Shown: positions 10,280 through 22,661 of the stretch, piece by piece
How the letters are laid out: each line of letters opens with the position of its first letter
Numbering within the stretch: position 1 is the first letter of the stretch
NCBI GenBank assembly: GCA_030710605.1
Contig: CP092881.1
Coordinates: forward strand, 70,733,118-70,797,117
Reading direction: 5' to 3'
DNA from: Cordylochernes scorpioides
Lineage: Eukaryota > Arthropoda > Arachnida > Pseudoscorpiones > Chernetidae
Length of the DNA: 64,000 bases
The notes under the pieces: generated by a model
What the model saw: only the letters and a program-made list of their open reading frames with translations
Told to the model about the DNA's origin: nothing
Database searches by the model: none
Position numbers and translations under genes: made by a program

Positions 10280-13080
10280 CAGTATGGTACAATATTATTT
10301 CAATGTATTCTATTCCAGTATGTATGTTGTGTGTGGTGCAAATATTATTTCAATATAGCCAATTCCAGTATGCTACAAATATACTTTGATGTAGACAATT
10401 ACAGTATATGGTTAAAATATATGTTTATCTCGCCAATCCAGAATGGTTCATTATTATTTCAATGTTATTAATTCCAGTACGTGTATTTTGTGTATTTGTG
10501 GAAAATATTATTTCAATATAGCCAATTCCAGTATGCTACAAATATACTTTGATGTAGACAATTACAGTATATGGTTAAAATATATGTTTATCTCGCCAAT
10601 CCAGAATGGTTCATTATTATTTCAATGTTATTAATTCCAGTACGTGTATTTTGTGTATTTGTGGAAAATATTATTTCAATATAGCCAATTCCAGTATGCT
10701 ACAAATATACTTTGATGTAGACAATTACAGTATATGGTTAAAATATATGTTTATCTCGCCAATCCAGAATGGTTCATTATTATTTCAATGTTATTAATTC
10801 CAGTACGTGTATTTTGTGTATTTGTGGAAAATATTATTTCAATATAGCCAATTCCAGTATGCTACAAATATACTTTGATGTAGACAATTACAGTATATGG
10901 TTAAAATATATGTTTATCTCGCCAATCCAGAATGGTTCATTATTATTTCAATGTTATTAATTCCAGTACGTGTATTTTGTGTATTTGTGGAAAATATTAT
11001 TTCAATATAGCCAATTCCAGTATGCTACAAAAATACTTTGATGTAGACAATTACAGTATATGGTTAAAATATATGTTTATCTCGCCAATCCAGAATGGTT
11101 CATTATTATTTCAATGTTATTAATTCCAGTACGTGTATTTTGTGTATTTGTGGAAATTATTATTTCAATATAGCCAATTCCAGTATGCTACAAATATACT
11201 TTGATGTAGACAATTACAGTATATGGTTAAAATATATGTTTATCTCGCCAATCCAGAATGGTTCATTATTATTTCAATGTTATTAATTCCAGTACGTGTA
11301 TTTTGTGTATTTGTGGAAAATATTATTTCAATATAGCCAATTCCAGTATGCTACAAAAATACTTTGATGTAGACAATTACAGTATATGGTTAAAATATAT
11401 GTTTATCTCGCCAATCCAGAATGGTTCATTATTATTTCAATGTTATTAATTCCAGTACGTGTATTTTGTGTATTTGTGGAAAATATTATTTCAATATAGC
11501 CAATTCCAGTATGCTACAAAAATACTTTGATGTAGACAATTACAGTATATGGTTAAAATATATGTTTATCTCGCCAATCCAGAATGGTTCATTATTATTT
11601 CAATGTTATTAATTCCAGTACGTGTATTTTGTGTATTTGTGGAAAATATTATTTCAATATAGCCAATTCCAGTATGCTACAAAAATACTTTGATGTAGAC
11701 AATTACAGTATATGGTTAAAATATATGTTTATCTCGCCAATCCAGAATGGTTCATTATTATTTCAATGTTATTAATTCCAGTACGTGTATTTTGTGTATT
11801 TGTGGAAAATATTATTTCAATATAGCCAATTCCAGTATGCTACAAAAATACTTTGATGTAGACAATTACAGTATATGGTTAAAATATATGTTTATCTCGC
11901 CAATCCAGAATGGTTCATTATTATTTCAATGTTATTAATTCCAGTACGTGTATTTTGTGTATTTGTGGAAAATATTATTTCAATATAGCCAATTCCAGTA
12001 TGCTACAAAAATACTTTGATGTAGACAATTACAGTATATGGTTAAAATATATGTTTAACTCGCCAATCCAGAATGGTTCATTATTATTTCAATGTTATTA
12101 ATTCCAGTACGTGTATTTTGTGTATTTGTGGAAAATATTATTTCAATATAGCCAATTCCAGTATGCTACAAAAATACTTTGATGTAGACAATTACAGTAT
12201 ATGGTTAAAATATATGTTTATCTCGCCAATCCAGAATGGTTCATTATTATTTCAATGTTATTAATTCCAGTACGTGTATTTTGTGTATTTGTGGAAAATA
12301 TTATTTCAATATAGCCAATTCCAGTATGCTACAAAAATACTTTGATGTAGACAATTACAGTATATGGTTAAAATATATGTTTATCTCGCCAATCCAGAAT
12401 GGTTCATTATTATTTCAATGTTATTAATTCCAGTACGTGTATTTTGTGTATTTGTGGAAAATATTATTTCAATATAGCCAATTCCAGTATGCTACAAAAA
12501 TACTTTGATGTAGACAATTACAGTATATGGTTAAAATATATGTTTATCTCGCCAATCCAGAATGGTTCATTATTATTTCAATGTTATTAATTCCAGTACG
12601 TGTATTTTGTGTATTTGTGGAAAATATTATTTCAATATAGCCAATTCCAGTATGCTACAAAAATACTTTGATGTAGACAATTACAGTATATGGTTAAAAT
12701 ATATGTTTATCTCGCCAATCCAGAATGGTTCATTATTATTTCAATGTTATTAATTCCAGTACGTGTATTTTGTGTATTTGTGGAAAATATTATTTCAATA
12801 TAGCCAATTCCAGTATGCTACAAAAATACTTTGATGTAGACAATTACAGTATATGGTTAAAATATATGTTTATCTCGCCAATCCAGAATGGTTCATTATT
12901 ATTTCAATGTTATTAATTCCAGTACGTGTATTTTGTGTATTTGTGGAAAATATTATTTCAATATAGCCAATTCCAGTATGCTACAAAAATACTTTGATGT
13001 AGACAATTACAGTATATGGTTAAAATATATGTTTATCTCGCCAATCCAGAATGGTTCATTATTATTTCAATGTTATTAAT
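10280..13080. repeat. 163-bp tandem array (higher-order repeat)
   Basis: About 17 units at exactly 163-bp spacing (ATGGTTCATTATTATTTC at 10443, 10606 ... 12888), nearly identical; the first (10280) is diverged. Each unit contains four sub-monomers of about 36, 37, 36 and 54 bp. A diagnostic change (CTACAAATATAC to CTACAAAAATAC) is absent from units 1-4, present in 5, absent in 6 and fixed afterwards, showing local homogenisation. One unit has a private TTTAACTCG variant at 12053. Confidence 0.95.
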
Positions 13081-16000
13081 TCCAGTATGTGTGTACGTGT
13101 ATGTGTGGTGCAAATATTATTTCAATATAGCCAATTCCAGTATGTGTGTACGTGTATGTGTGGTGCAAATATTATCTCAATATAGCCAATTCCAGTATGT
13201 GTGTACGTGTATGTGTGGTGCAAATATTATTTCAATATAGCCAATTCCAGTATGTGTGTACGTGTATGTGTGGTGCAAATATTATCTCAATATAGCCAAT
13301 TCCAGTATGTGTGTACGTGTATGTGTGGTGCAAATATTATTTCAATATAGCCAATTCCAGTATGTGTGTACGTGTATGTGTGGTGCAAATATTATCTCAA
13401 TATAGCCAATTCCAGTATGTGTGTACGTGTATGTGTGGTGCAAATATTATTTCAATATATCCAATTCCAGTATGTGTGTACGTGTATGTGTGGTGCAAAT
13501 ATTATTTCAATATATCCAATTCCAGTATGTGTGTACGTGTATGTGTGGTGCAAATATTATTTCAATATAGCCAATTCCAGTATGTGTGTACGTGTATGTG
13601 TGGTGCAAATATTATTTCAATATATCCAATTCCAGTATGTGTGTACGTGTATGTGTGGTGCAAATATTATTTCAATATAGCCAATTCCAGTATGTGTGTA
13701 CGTGTATGTGTGGTGCAAATATTATTTCAATATATCCAATTCCAGTATGTGTGTACGTGTATGTGTGGTGCAAATATTATTTCAATATAGCCAATTCCAG
13801 TATGTGTGTACGTGTATGTGTGGTGCAAATATTATTTCAATATAGCCAGTTCCAGTATGTGTGTACGTGTATGTGTGGTGCAAATATTATCTCAATATAG
13901 CCAGTTCCAGTATGTGTGTACGTGTATGTGTGGTGCAAATATTATTTCAATATATCCAATTCCAGTATGTGTGTACGTGTATGTGTGGTGCAAATATTAT
14001 TTCAATATAGCCAATTCCAGTATGTGTGTACGTGTATGTGTGGTGCAAATATTATTTCAATATATCCAATTCCAGTATGTGTGTACGTGTATGTGTGGTG
14101 CAAATATTATTTCAATATATCCAATTCCAGTATGTGTGTACGTGTATGTGTGGTGCAAATATTATTTCAATATAGCCAATTCCAGTATGTGTGTACGTGT
14201 ATGTGTGGTGCAAATATTATTTCAATATAGCCAATTCCAGTATGTGTGTACGTGTATGTGTGGTGCAAATATTATTTCAATATATCCAATTCCAGTATGT
14301 GTGTACGTGTATGTGTGGTGCAAATATTATTTCAATGTTATCAATTCCAGTATGTGTGTACGTGTATGTGTGGTGCAAATATTATTTCAATATAGCCAAT
14401 TCCAGTATGTGTGTACGTGTATGTGTGGTGCAAATATTATTTCAATATATCCAATTCCAGTATGTGTGTACGTGTATGTGTGGTGCAAATATTATTTCAA
14501 TATAGCCAATTCCAGTATGTGTGTACGTGTATGTGTGGTGCAAATATTATTTCAATATAGCCAATTCCAGTATGTGTGTACGTGTATGTGTGGTGCAAAT
14601 ATTATTTCAATATAGCCAATTCCAGTATGTGTGTACGTGTATGTGTGGTGCAAATATTATTTCAATATAGCCAATTCCAGTATGTGTGTACGTGTATGTG
14701 TGGTGCAAATATTATTTCAATATAGCCAATTCCAGTATGTGTGTACGTGTATGTGTGGTGCAAATATTATTTCAATATAGCCAGTTCCAGTATGTGTGTA
14801 CGTGTATGTGTGGTGCAAATATTATTTCAATATAGCCAGTTCCAGTATGTGTGTACGTGTATGTGTGGTGCAAATATTATTTCAATATATCCAATTCCAG
14901 TATGTGTGTACGTGTATGTGTGGTGCAAATATTATTTCAATATAGCCAATTCCAGTATGTGTGTACGTGTATGTGTGGTGCAAATATTATTTCAATATAG
15001 CCAATTCCAGTATGTGTGTACGTGTATGTGTGGTGCAAATATTATTTCAATATAGCCAATTCCAGTATGTGTGTACGTGTATGTGTGGTGCAAATATTAT
15101 TTCAATATAGCCAATTCCAGTATGTGTGTACGTGTATGTGTGGTGCAAATATTATTTCAATATATCCAATTCCAGTATGTGTGTACGTGTATGTGTGGTG
15201 CAAATATTATTTCAATATAGCCAATTCCAGTATGTGTGTACGTGTATGTGTGGTGCAAATATTATTTCAATATAGCCAATTCCAGTATGTGTGTACGTGT
15301 ATGTGTGGTGCAAATATTATTTCAATATAGCCAATTCCAGTATGTGTGTACGTGTATGTGTGGTGCAAATATTATTTCAATATAGCCAATTCCAGTATGT
15401 GTGTACGTGTATGTGTGGTGCAAATATTATTTCAATATAGCCAATTCCAGTATGTGTGTACGTGTATGTGTGGTGCAAATATTATTTCAATATAGCCAAT
15501 TCCAGTATGTGTGTACGTGTATGTGTGGTGCAAATATTATTTCAATATAGCCAATTCCAGTATGTGTGTACGTGTATGTGTGGTGCAAATATTATTTCAA
15601 TATATCCAAATCCAGTATGTGTGTACGTGTATGTGTGGTGCAAATATTATTTCAATATAGCCAATTCCAGTATGTGTGTACGTGTATGTGTGGTGCAAAT
15701 ATTATTTCAATATAGCCAATTCCAGTATGTGTGTACGTGTATGTGTGGTGCAAATATTATTTCAATATAGCCAATTCCAGTATGTGTGTACGTGTATGTG
15801 TGGTGCAAATATTATTTCAATGTTATCAATTCCAGTATGTGTGTACGTGTATGTGTGGTGCAAATATTATTTCAATATAGCCAGTTCCAGTATGTGTGTA
15901 CGTGTATGTGTGGTGCAAATATTATTTCAATATAGCCAATTCCAGTATGTGTGTACGTGTATGTGTGGTGCAAATATTATCTCAATATAGCCAATTCCAG

Positions 16001-16560
16001 TATGTGTGTACGTGTATGTGTGGTGCAAATATTATTTCAATATAGCCAATTCCAGTATGTGTGTACGTGTATGTGTGGTGCAAATATTATTTCAATATAT
16101 CCAGTTCCAGTATGTGTGTACGTGTATGTGTGGTGCAAATATTATTTCAATATAGCCAATTCCAGTATGTGTGTACGTGTATGTGTGGTGCAAATATTAT
16201 TTCAATATATCCAGTTCCAGTATGTGTGTACGTGTATGTGTGGTGCAAATATTATTTCAATATAGCCAGTTCCAGTATGTGTGTACGTGTATGTGTGGTG
16301 CAAATATTATTTCAATATAGCCAATTCCAGTATGTGTGTACGTGTATGTGTGGTGCAAATATTATCTCAATATAGCCAATTCCAGTATGTGTGTACGTGT
16401 ATGTGTGGTGCAAATATTATTTCAATATAGCCAATTCCAGTATGTGTGTACGTGTATGTGTGGTGCAAATATTATTATCTCAATATAGCCAGTTCCAGTA
16501 TGTGTGTACGTGTATGTGTGGTGCAAATATTATTTCAATATAGCCAGTTCCAGTATGCTA
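13080..16560. repeat. 55-bp tandem array
   Basis: About 62 copies of a unit reading TCCAGTATGTGTGTACGTG, TATGTGTGGTGCAAATATTA, TTTCAATATAGCCAAT. It equals the fourth 54-bp sub-monomer of the 163-bp unit with GTGTGTACGTG in place of its variant. Variants (CTCAAT, ATATCC, CCAGTT, TGTTATC) are distributed in patterns; CTC alternates every 110 bp between 13170 and 13400. A unit near 16470 carries a 3-bp ATT insertion. Confidence 0.95.
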
Positions 16561-17502
16561 CAAATATGCTCAATGTAGACAATTTTATATTGGCACAATT
16601 ATATTTAAATGTAGACAATTTTAGTAAGGTAAAATATTATTTCAATATAGCCAATTCCAGTATATGTGTGGCATATATATTTCAATTTAGCCCATTTCAA
16701 TATAGCGCGACGATATAGGTATACTTATAGCCAATTCCAGTATGTGTGTAGCACAAATATATTCCAATGTAACTTATTTCATTGCAGCAAGAAGCGGTGT
16801 CAATGTAGTCAATTCCAATATCGTTCAGCTCAATATTAATGTAGTCCATTCGAGTGTGGGACAAAGAATCAGGTATTCTAGCAGAGAGGTCGGCAAACAT
16901 TCCAATAAAAAAGACCTAATAGATAGAAATATTCAGGTTGTGAAAGATTGCTAACAATTTATAAATGGGAATGGTAAATATTTGCCTCTGAGGGAATCTG
17001 ATTCCATAATAACGTTGAAATATTCTTGTTTGATGCAGTTATCCTTTTTACCCTTGTATCTACAAACACAACTCATCCGTATAATATTTTATTAATAAAA
17101 TACCTACAAATAAATAGCAACCTATAGAAAACTGTGAATTGATGCCATCTGTATATTTTAATATAAAACGTTCTCACACAATGATATCCTCATTAACCTA
17201 CAGAGAAAATTCGGCGTCTCTCCAAAGTTATAATTAATTAACCTTTATTAATTAGAAGATGATGGATTTTAAAGATAATTAGAAAATAAAAATCAATTAA
17301 CTTGAAGTCAACGTATGCCTTGATGATGAAGAGGGTAGCTTCCAGCCCAGAAGCCACAGACTTCCCAATTTCAAAATTAGGATACTTTAACTTAAGTAGT
17401 ATAGTAAGGAAAGAAGAGTATTTTCCCCGAAGCTTTTGTTGTTTTTCTGCCATAACTTGAAGGCGATAAACCATTTCTGATGGAATATATTCTAAAAATA
17501 TA

Positions 17503-17774
17503 CACCCATACCTCGCTTTGCGTCGGAGTTACGTTCCAAAAAAAAAAAACACGACGCAAAGTGAAAATAAAATTTTGATGGCATGGCGCAATCAAAAACA
17601 AAGGTGTTGCCATATTTTAGGGAAAAAATTCAAAAAAAAAAATTACAAGACTCGAATCCAAAACAACGCAACTTCGAAAATCTAACGACGCACAGTGAAA
17701 ATCAGTAAAAATTAAGCAGCGACGCAACTTCGAAAAAAACGCAAAACGAAACGACGCAAAGCGAGGTATTGGTG
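17503..17774. mobile_element. pogo/Tigger-like MITE
   Basis: 272 bp with terminal inverted repeats CACCCATACCTCGCTTTGCG and its inverse at the right end, flanked by TA on both sides (17501-17502, 17775-17776). The CATACCTCG terminus resembles pogo/Tigger elements of the Tc1/mariner superfamily. Interior is A-rich with repeated CGACGCAA motifs and no transposase. Confidence 0.75.
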
Positions 17775-17840
17775 TAGTTGGCTTATTCCACAATATAAGA
17801 AGGATACATGAAGTGAGCGTTTGTTCGATAGTTCCATTCA

Positions 17841-18106
17841 AATTTTATAATTACTCAATTTGTTAAATCACACGTAAAATTCCAGAAATACTTACATAAA
17901 AGATGTTTATCACAGAAACACAAAAAAAAAAAAAACTGCGGAGAAACTGAACAAACTGCTCTTCACCATATTTATGACTGTCCGAACTTTACAGAAATGA
18001 GATATCAATTGTTCCCTGATCTAAAGCATTTAACTCGCTTACATCAGCCACTTTGTATATCTAAATTTTATGAACTCTGTCGAATAATATATATAAATTT
18101 GTAAAT
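17841..18106 (+). pseudogene. LINE ORF2 C-terminal fragment, copy 1
   Basis: The + strand encodes CGETEQTALHHIYDCPNF and then LHQPLCISKFYELCRIIYINL-stop, the Cys-Cys-His-Cys segment that follows the reverse transcriptase in Jockey/I/R1-type LINEs. An A-run at 17920-17934 damages the upstream frame. Its inverted relative is at 18381-18719. Confidence 0.75.
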
Positions 18107-18380
18107 ATATTCTAAAAATATAGTTGGTTTATTCCACAATATAAGAAGGATACATGAAGTGAGCGTTTGTTCGATACGTATAGCAGCGGTCAAATTCGAT
18201 GACTCCACAGAGGGAGAGTATCTTCCACCTCACAGAGGCCAACAAGGTCCATTAATGGCTCACTAGCTTAATACCAGCGCTATATTTATATATTTTTTTA
18301 TTAACCAATCAGGTGCGATATTGAAATATTTGCGCCTATTACAGAGGATACAAACAAAATAACAAATTAGAATTAAATAT

Positions 18381-18719
18381 TTACAAATTTACATATATTA
18401 ATCGACAGAGTTCATAAAATGTATATAGACAAAGTGGCTGATGTAAGAGAGTTAAATCATTTAGATCAGGGAACAATCGATGTCTCACTTCTGTAAAGTT
18501 CGGACAGTCATAGATAAGGTGAAGAGCAGTTTGTTCAGTTTCTCCGCAGGAACAATTTGATGTTTCTGATAGGCCTCTTTTATGTAAGTATTTCTGGAAT
18601 TTTACGTGTGATCTAACAAATTGAGTAACTTTATGGAACTGTGTAGGAATTCCGTTTGAAAAAAATAGTGGGAAATATTTAACTCTTAAGAAATGCATAA
18701 ACACAATAGAAATAGACAA
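18381..18719 (-). pseudogene. LINE ORF2 C-terminal fragment, copy 2
   Basis: Minus-strand ORF of 112 codons containing GIPTQFHKVTQFVRSHVKFQ, CSCGETEQTALHLIYDCPNF and a C-terminus close to copy 1. Same family, opposite orientation, about 270 bp apart. It is the 5'-truncated end of a non-LTR retrotransposon; no RT motifs remain. Confidence 0.8.
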
Positions 18720-19169
18720 ATATTTCTATCAAGTATTTTTGGTAAAATATATCTGCAAAATGCCTCAAGGGTGTAAAGTTCAACCTGCTGACACCAACCT
18801 TCGCTCTGACATATATTTGGCATTATTTCACCCACCGGAGATTTTGATATTTCAAACCGATATGTGATTTCTCTCTCTGGAGCTTGTAAACGTTATAAAT
18901 AATGCTGTTCAACATAAAAACATCCAATAGAAATAATGTTTATTGTTCCCGGAATCCAAAAATATATCATTTATACTTTTATAAGGTTGTGCCAAATGTT
19001 CGTAAACATATTATTATTTGAATATTTGAAACTATTATAGACGTGTATGATTCTTTTAAAAATTAAACAATTTCTATTGCCCTTACTGCAATGAAAAATT
19101 TAATGGGAGGGAATTTTCATAACAGATGGCTCGCTAATGCATCATAATATTATGATTTATATTTTGCAA

Positions 19170-19560
19170 GTGTTTACGAACTTTTGGAACAGCCTTGTAA
19201 TTCTGAAACTTGACCCTCCTACTGATTGGCCACCCTTGATATAGAACATCAGAGATTAAATCATTCTTCTATAAGAATTCTGTTATAATTTTACTAAGGT
19301 TACCAATATTACCAAGGTTGTCCCAAAGTTTCGTTAACACTTACAAAATATAAATCATAATATGTTTACGAACTTTTGGGACAAACTTGGTAAAGTTATA
19401 ACAGAATTCTTATAGAAGAATGATTTAATCTCTGATGTTCTATATCAAAGGTGGCCATTCAGCAGGTGGGCCAAGTTCCAGAATTACAAGGTTGTTCCAA
19501 AAGTTCGTAAACACTTGCAAAATATAAATCGTAATATGTTTACGAAATTTTGGGCAATTT
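19170..19560. mobile_element. Fold-back MITE with CCAAAAGTTCGTAAAC termini
   Basis: Arms 19170-19300 and 19385-19515 are inverted copies including ACATCAGAGATTAAATCATT and TATAAGAATTCTGTTATAA. The terminal motif GGTTGTTCCAAAAGTTCGTA recurs at 18985, 19315, 19370 and 19485, so at least two elements overlap or are nested. Confidence 0.7.
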
Positions 19561-20310
19561 TGTAAAAAAAAAAATAATTTATATTTATTAAGTATTTTGA
19601 TATTTTATATATTTTTATACCTAATTAATTTAAAGAAAGTATATATATATCGTTTATTTTTATTTATATTTGTGTGTATATATTTTAAAATTTAGCCCCA
19701 GAGTTGTAAATATTTTATATGTCGTCGCGTGAAGGCATCGCGTGATCATCCAAAGCAGTTTAAAAACAATAAAAGCCCTGACGGCGTACAGCCTATTGAA
19801 ATATTGGTATTTTGTATTAATTAAAATGTTTTGTTTTATTTTAGATCCAAAATATGCCTTTTAATTAATAATATATATATTGAATATAAAATATAAGAAG
19901 TACCAGTAATTAAGCTGGCCCAGCGCCATTTTAAACCTAGAGTGAAGGAATAATCTGACAGACACGCCACTTCTTTCCAATCGCCCAGAAATTCTGTTTA
20001 TCCCAATCTGAAGCTAATGTTTAAAACATTTTTATTAGCGGCGGAGCTTCCAAACTTCCCGAATACATTCCCTAATTTACAGGAGTTGTTGTTGTTGTTA
20101 GAACTTTTATCGCACAGCGGCGTCGTTTGCTTGTTATTTTGTTAATTTTAGCGCCTTTGATATATACTCCTTGCTCCAATGGCAACTTTTTCTTTAAGAT
20201 ATCGAACATGACACTTTCTTTTATCTTTTAACACTTTAAAATTACATTTTGTTTTTAAATATAGTTTTGGAATAATATATAACACACTTCGTTATATTTT
20301 ATTATTTGGG

Positions 20311-20621
20311 GGTCGGTGGAAGGATGGTCTAAATCGTTGGTTTTCGACCGCTACGACCCGGGTTCGATTCCCGCATTGGGCACTTTTTTATGTTTAAAAA
20401 AATGCTTCAATGGCCCCCGATTCTTGCAAAAGTCCAACCCCACTAGCGAGTGCAAGTAACCAAACGGGGCTCTGGCACATTTGCAAGTGCAAAGTCGAAC
20501 TGCTTTTAACATGTGTAGACATGTGGTGCACTTACAGTAAAAGCAGTCGCCTACTTCTACCCACCATGATTATCATGGCCCGTTCCACGTGTACTAGGGA
20601 AAAGCAAAAAAATAATAATAA
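20311..20621 (+). mobile_element. tRNA-derived SINE, copy 1
   Basis: Head at 20311-20383 has tRNA-like box A (GGATGGTCTAAATCG) and box B (GGGTTCGATTCCC). A body of about 230 bp follows, with the inverted motif AAGTGCAAAGTCG...GTGCACTT and an A-rich tail. The 112-codon ORF over it also appears in the 59126 copy and is SINE sequence, not a gene. Copies: 59126-59429 (complete), 52205-52440 (old), 55218-55352 (tail only). Confidence 0.8.
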
Positions 20622-20769
20622 GAGAGGTAACGTTATTCTAATTGGTTCTTGTTTGTCTCTGTATTGGTTGGAATGGAACAAACATCGCGCTCTGTCCTCT
20701 AGCTCAATTAGCTCGATCATCTCTCTATATGTATATTGGGGAGAATAAATATTTTATACCTTTATTTTA

Positions 20770-20965
20770 TTATTTATTTGATCAACACAACGCATAATAT
20801 CAACACACAAACACAACCAACACACAACAACACAAGCATACAACACACAACACACAACAAACACAACACACAATACAACAACACAACAAACACAACACAC
20901 AATACAACAACATAACAAACACAACACACAACAGACACACAACACACAACTGGGTCAGCTAGAGC
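20770..20965. repeat. ACAAC/ACACA low-complexity tract
   Basis: Simple sequence of CACAACA type. The opposite-strand Cys/Val-rich open frames here are artefacts of the repeat. Confidence 0.9.
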
Positions 20966-21520
20966 CAAGTTAAAAATCTCTAATCATGACAAATGTGCTC
21001 TAAATAAATCACTGAATCAATCAATCAAATCATCTAATCAAATAAATCATTGTATCAATTAAATCACTGAATCACAACACATAACACAACACACACAACA
21101 ATGAAAATACACATCATAATATAACCCTATATTTATGAATTATTGTTATGTTTTATAGCTTTGTTGTTAAATATTCCCTATCTGTAAATAATTTGTTAGT
21201 TTTAATTATAGTCTCCTAGTCATGCTGACGTCATAAATATCTTCTGCTTTATCATTGTGATCTGCCTACATCATCACTTACAATATATACGTCAACGTAG
21301 GTACCTATAAGTTGGATAACCACCCGGAGCAGTATATTGCTGCTCCCTCTCCATACATGGCCACCCCCCACTTCCCTCAACTTTACTCTGGAATCTTGGC
21401 CTTGTCATCCAACTTACAGGATATAAAGAGCAAGCATCAGCGCCTAGTACTCGAAGCTTTACTCACTAAATAACTCAGAGGAATCAATAGATCCATAGAG
21501 TTGTCCGACATATACCATAG
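20966..21520. other. Intron: AATCA-rich then unique sequence
   Basis: 20990-21110 is AATCAATCA-type simple sequence. 21130-21480 has mixed composition with CACCCGGAGCAGTATATTGC, no ORF. Confidence 0.5.
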
Positions 21521-21521
21521 T

Positions 21522-21873
21522 ATACTATAAAGTTAAGTGCCAGGAGAAAATGATTTTTTATTAATCGACTACACGAGCTTTCGGGCAGTCACGCCCTTCA
21601 ACTGGTAATGATACATGATGGCAATAGGCCTTAAATAGGATTCCGTTTTTAAAGAGATATTTTTACATATGAGAAAAATAATATAGGACGGCTAAAAATA
21701 TAGCCGTCCTATATTATTTTTCTCATATGTAAAAATATCTCTTTAAAAACGGAATCCTATTTAAGGCCTATTGCCATCATGTATCATTACCAGTTGAAGG
21801 GCGTGACTGCCCGAAAGCTCGTGTAGTCGATTAATAAAAAATCATTTTCTCCTGGCACTTAACTTTATAGTAT
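21522..21873. repeat. Perfect long palindrome
   Basis: Two 173-bp arms (21522-21694 and 21701-21873) that I read as exact inverted complements around a 6-nt spacer (AAAATA). Each arm holds GAGCTTTCGGGCAGTCACGC next to CCTTCAAC, the hairpin motif found in other fold-back families here. Confidence 0.9.
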
Positions 21874-22381
21874 TTATATTCCAAGGAGAAAGTTTCTATG
21901 TTTAAATAAATACCATAGTATAATTCCTACTACCTAAATCTCCGGCTTCCCATTTTGTTATTTACTGTGATTACATAACCTCAATATAGAATTAGCATTA
22001 ACCAATAATTCATTTTTTTAAAACTGTACTATGTAAATCAATTTTTTGCATATCTGTCTTATATGTCCTGCTTCGTTGTATATATATAGATTAGATTCGG
22101 AAAACTTCAGTAACGTAGTTATACCTATCGAAGGGCTGTTGAGCCGAAAACTTGTATTGTCGATATACAATATATAAAAGAAACTATGTATATAAAAGAA
22201 ACTTTTCCCTCGGCGAATTGTCTTTTATTAATAACTAGCCGAATGACCCGGGCAACGCCCGGGTTTTACCCAATCAAATGCTTTTATTCAAATATTATTC
22301 GTTACAATTATAAATTGGCGCCGTGGATGTCATTCTTGTATAATATATAAATGATTTTAAAAATTGTAAAAAAAAAAAAAA

Positions 22382-22450
22382 TCACCGGCCGGGAATCGAA
22401 CCCGCCCGCCCGCGTGGCTGGCGAGCATTCTACCACTGAACCACCGATGG
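22382..22450 (-). tRNA. tRNA-Gly(GCC)-like sequence, probably a pseudogene or SINE head
   Basis: The minus strand reads like tRNA-Gly: CATCGGTGGTTCAGTGGTAG, then CTCGCCAGCCACGCGGG with anticodon GCC, then GGGTTCGATTCCCGGCCGGTG. Acceptor positions 2-7 pair (one G-U), but 1-72 and one T-stem pair mismatch and the variable region is about 1 nt short. A T-run immediately follows on the transcribed strand, as for a pol III terminator. Confidence 0.55.
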
Positions 22451-22661
22451 TTATGAGAAATGGCCATATTTGGGTATTTATTCCATTCACAAAGCAAACG
22501 GTGACAGAATTGATTAAGAATTGTTGCTTGATTATGACGCTGATAACTATTTTTCTTAATTATACCGAATGTATTATATTAATAACAAGTTCTAATTTTA
22601 CAGTATCTACTAAAATCCCAGCTTATTGTCAAATCCCAAATGTTCCAACAAAGCTGTGCAG

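Larger units (their letters stand above)
10030..16900. repeat. Hierarchical satellite block
   Basis: Nearly 6.9 kb of intron built from one monomer of about 36-37 bp with the skeleton AATGTAGCCAATTCCAGTAT plus GGTACAA-TAT. Three zones: irregular old monomers at both edges (10030-10280 and 16560-16900), a 163-bp higher-order array (10280-13080) and a 55-bp array (13080-16560). Long open frames across it arise because the repeat length is not a multiple of three and the unit lacks stops in some frames; I treat none as coding. Confidence 0.95.

Noticed and set aside
13080-16560. A CRISPR-like array
   Set aside because: There are no unique spacers: the 55-bp units are contiguous and near identical, and the context is eukaryotic.
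10121-16718. Many long + strand ORFs (up to 269 codons) of the MYVYVWCKYYFN type
   Set aside because: They are translations of the 163-bp and 55-bp satellite. They start and stop at every repeat period, shift frame with the unit length and show no sign of coding constraint.
20410-20748. 112-codon ORF, with a 126-codon relative at 59228
   Set aside because: Both lie inside copies of the tRNA-derived SINE; SINE bodies are non-coding.
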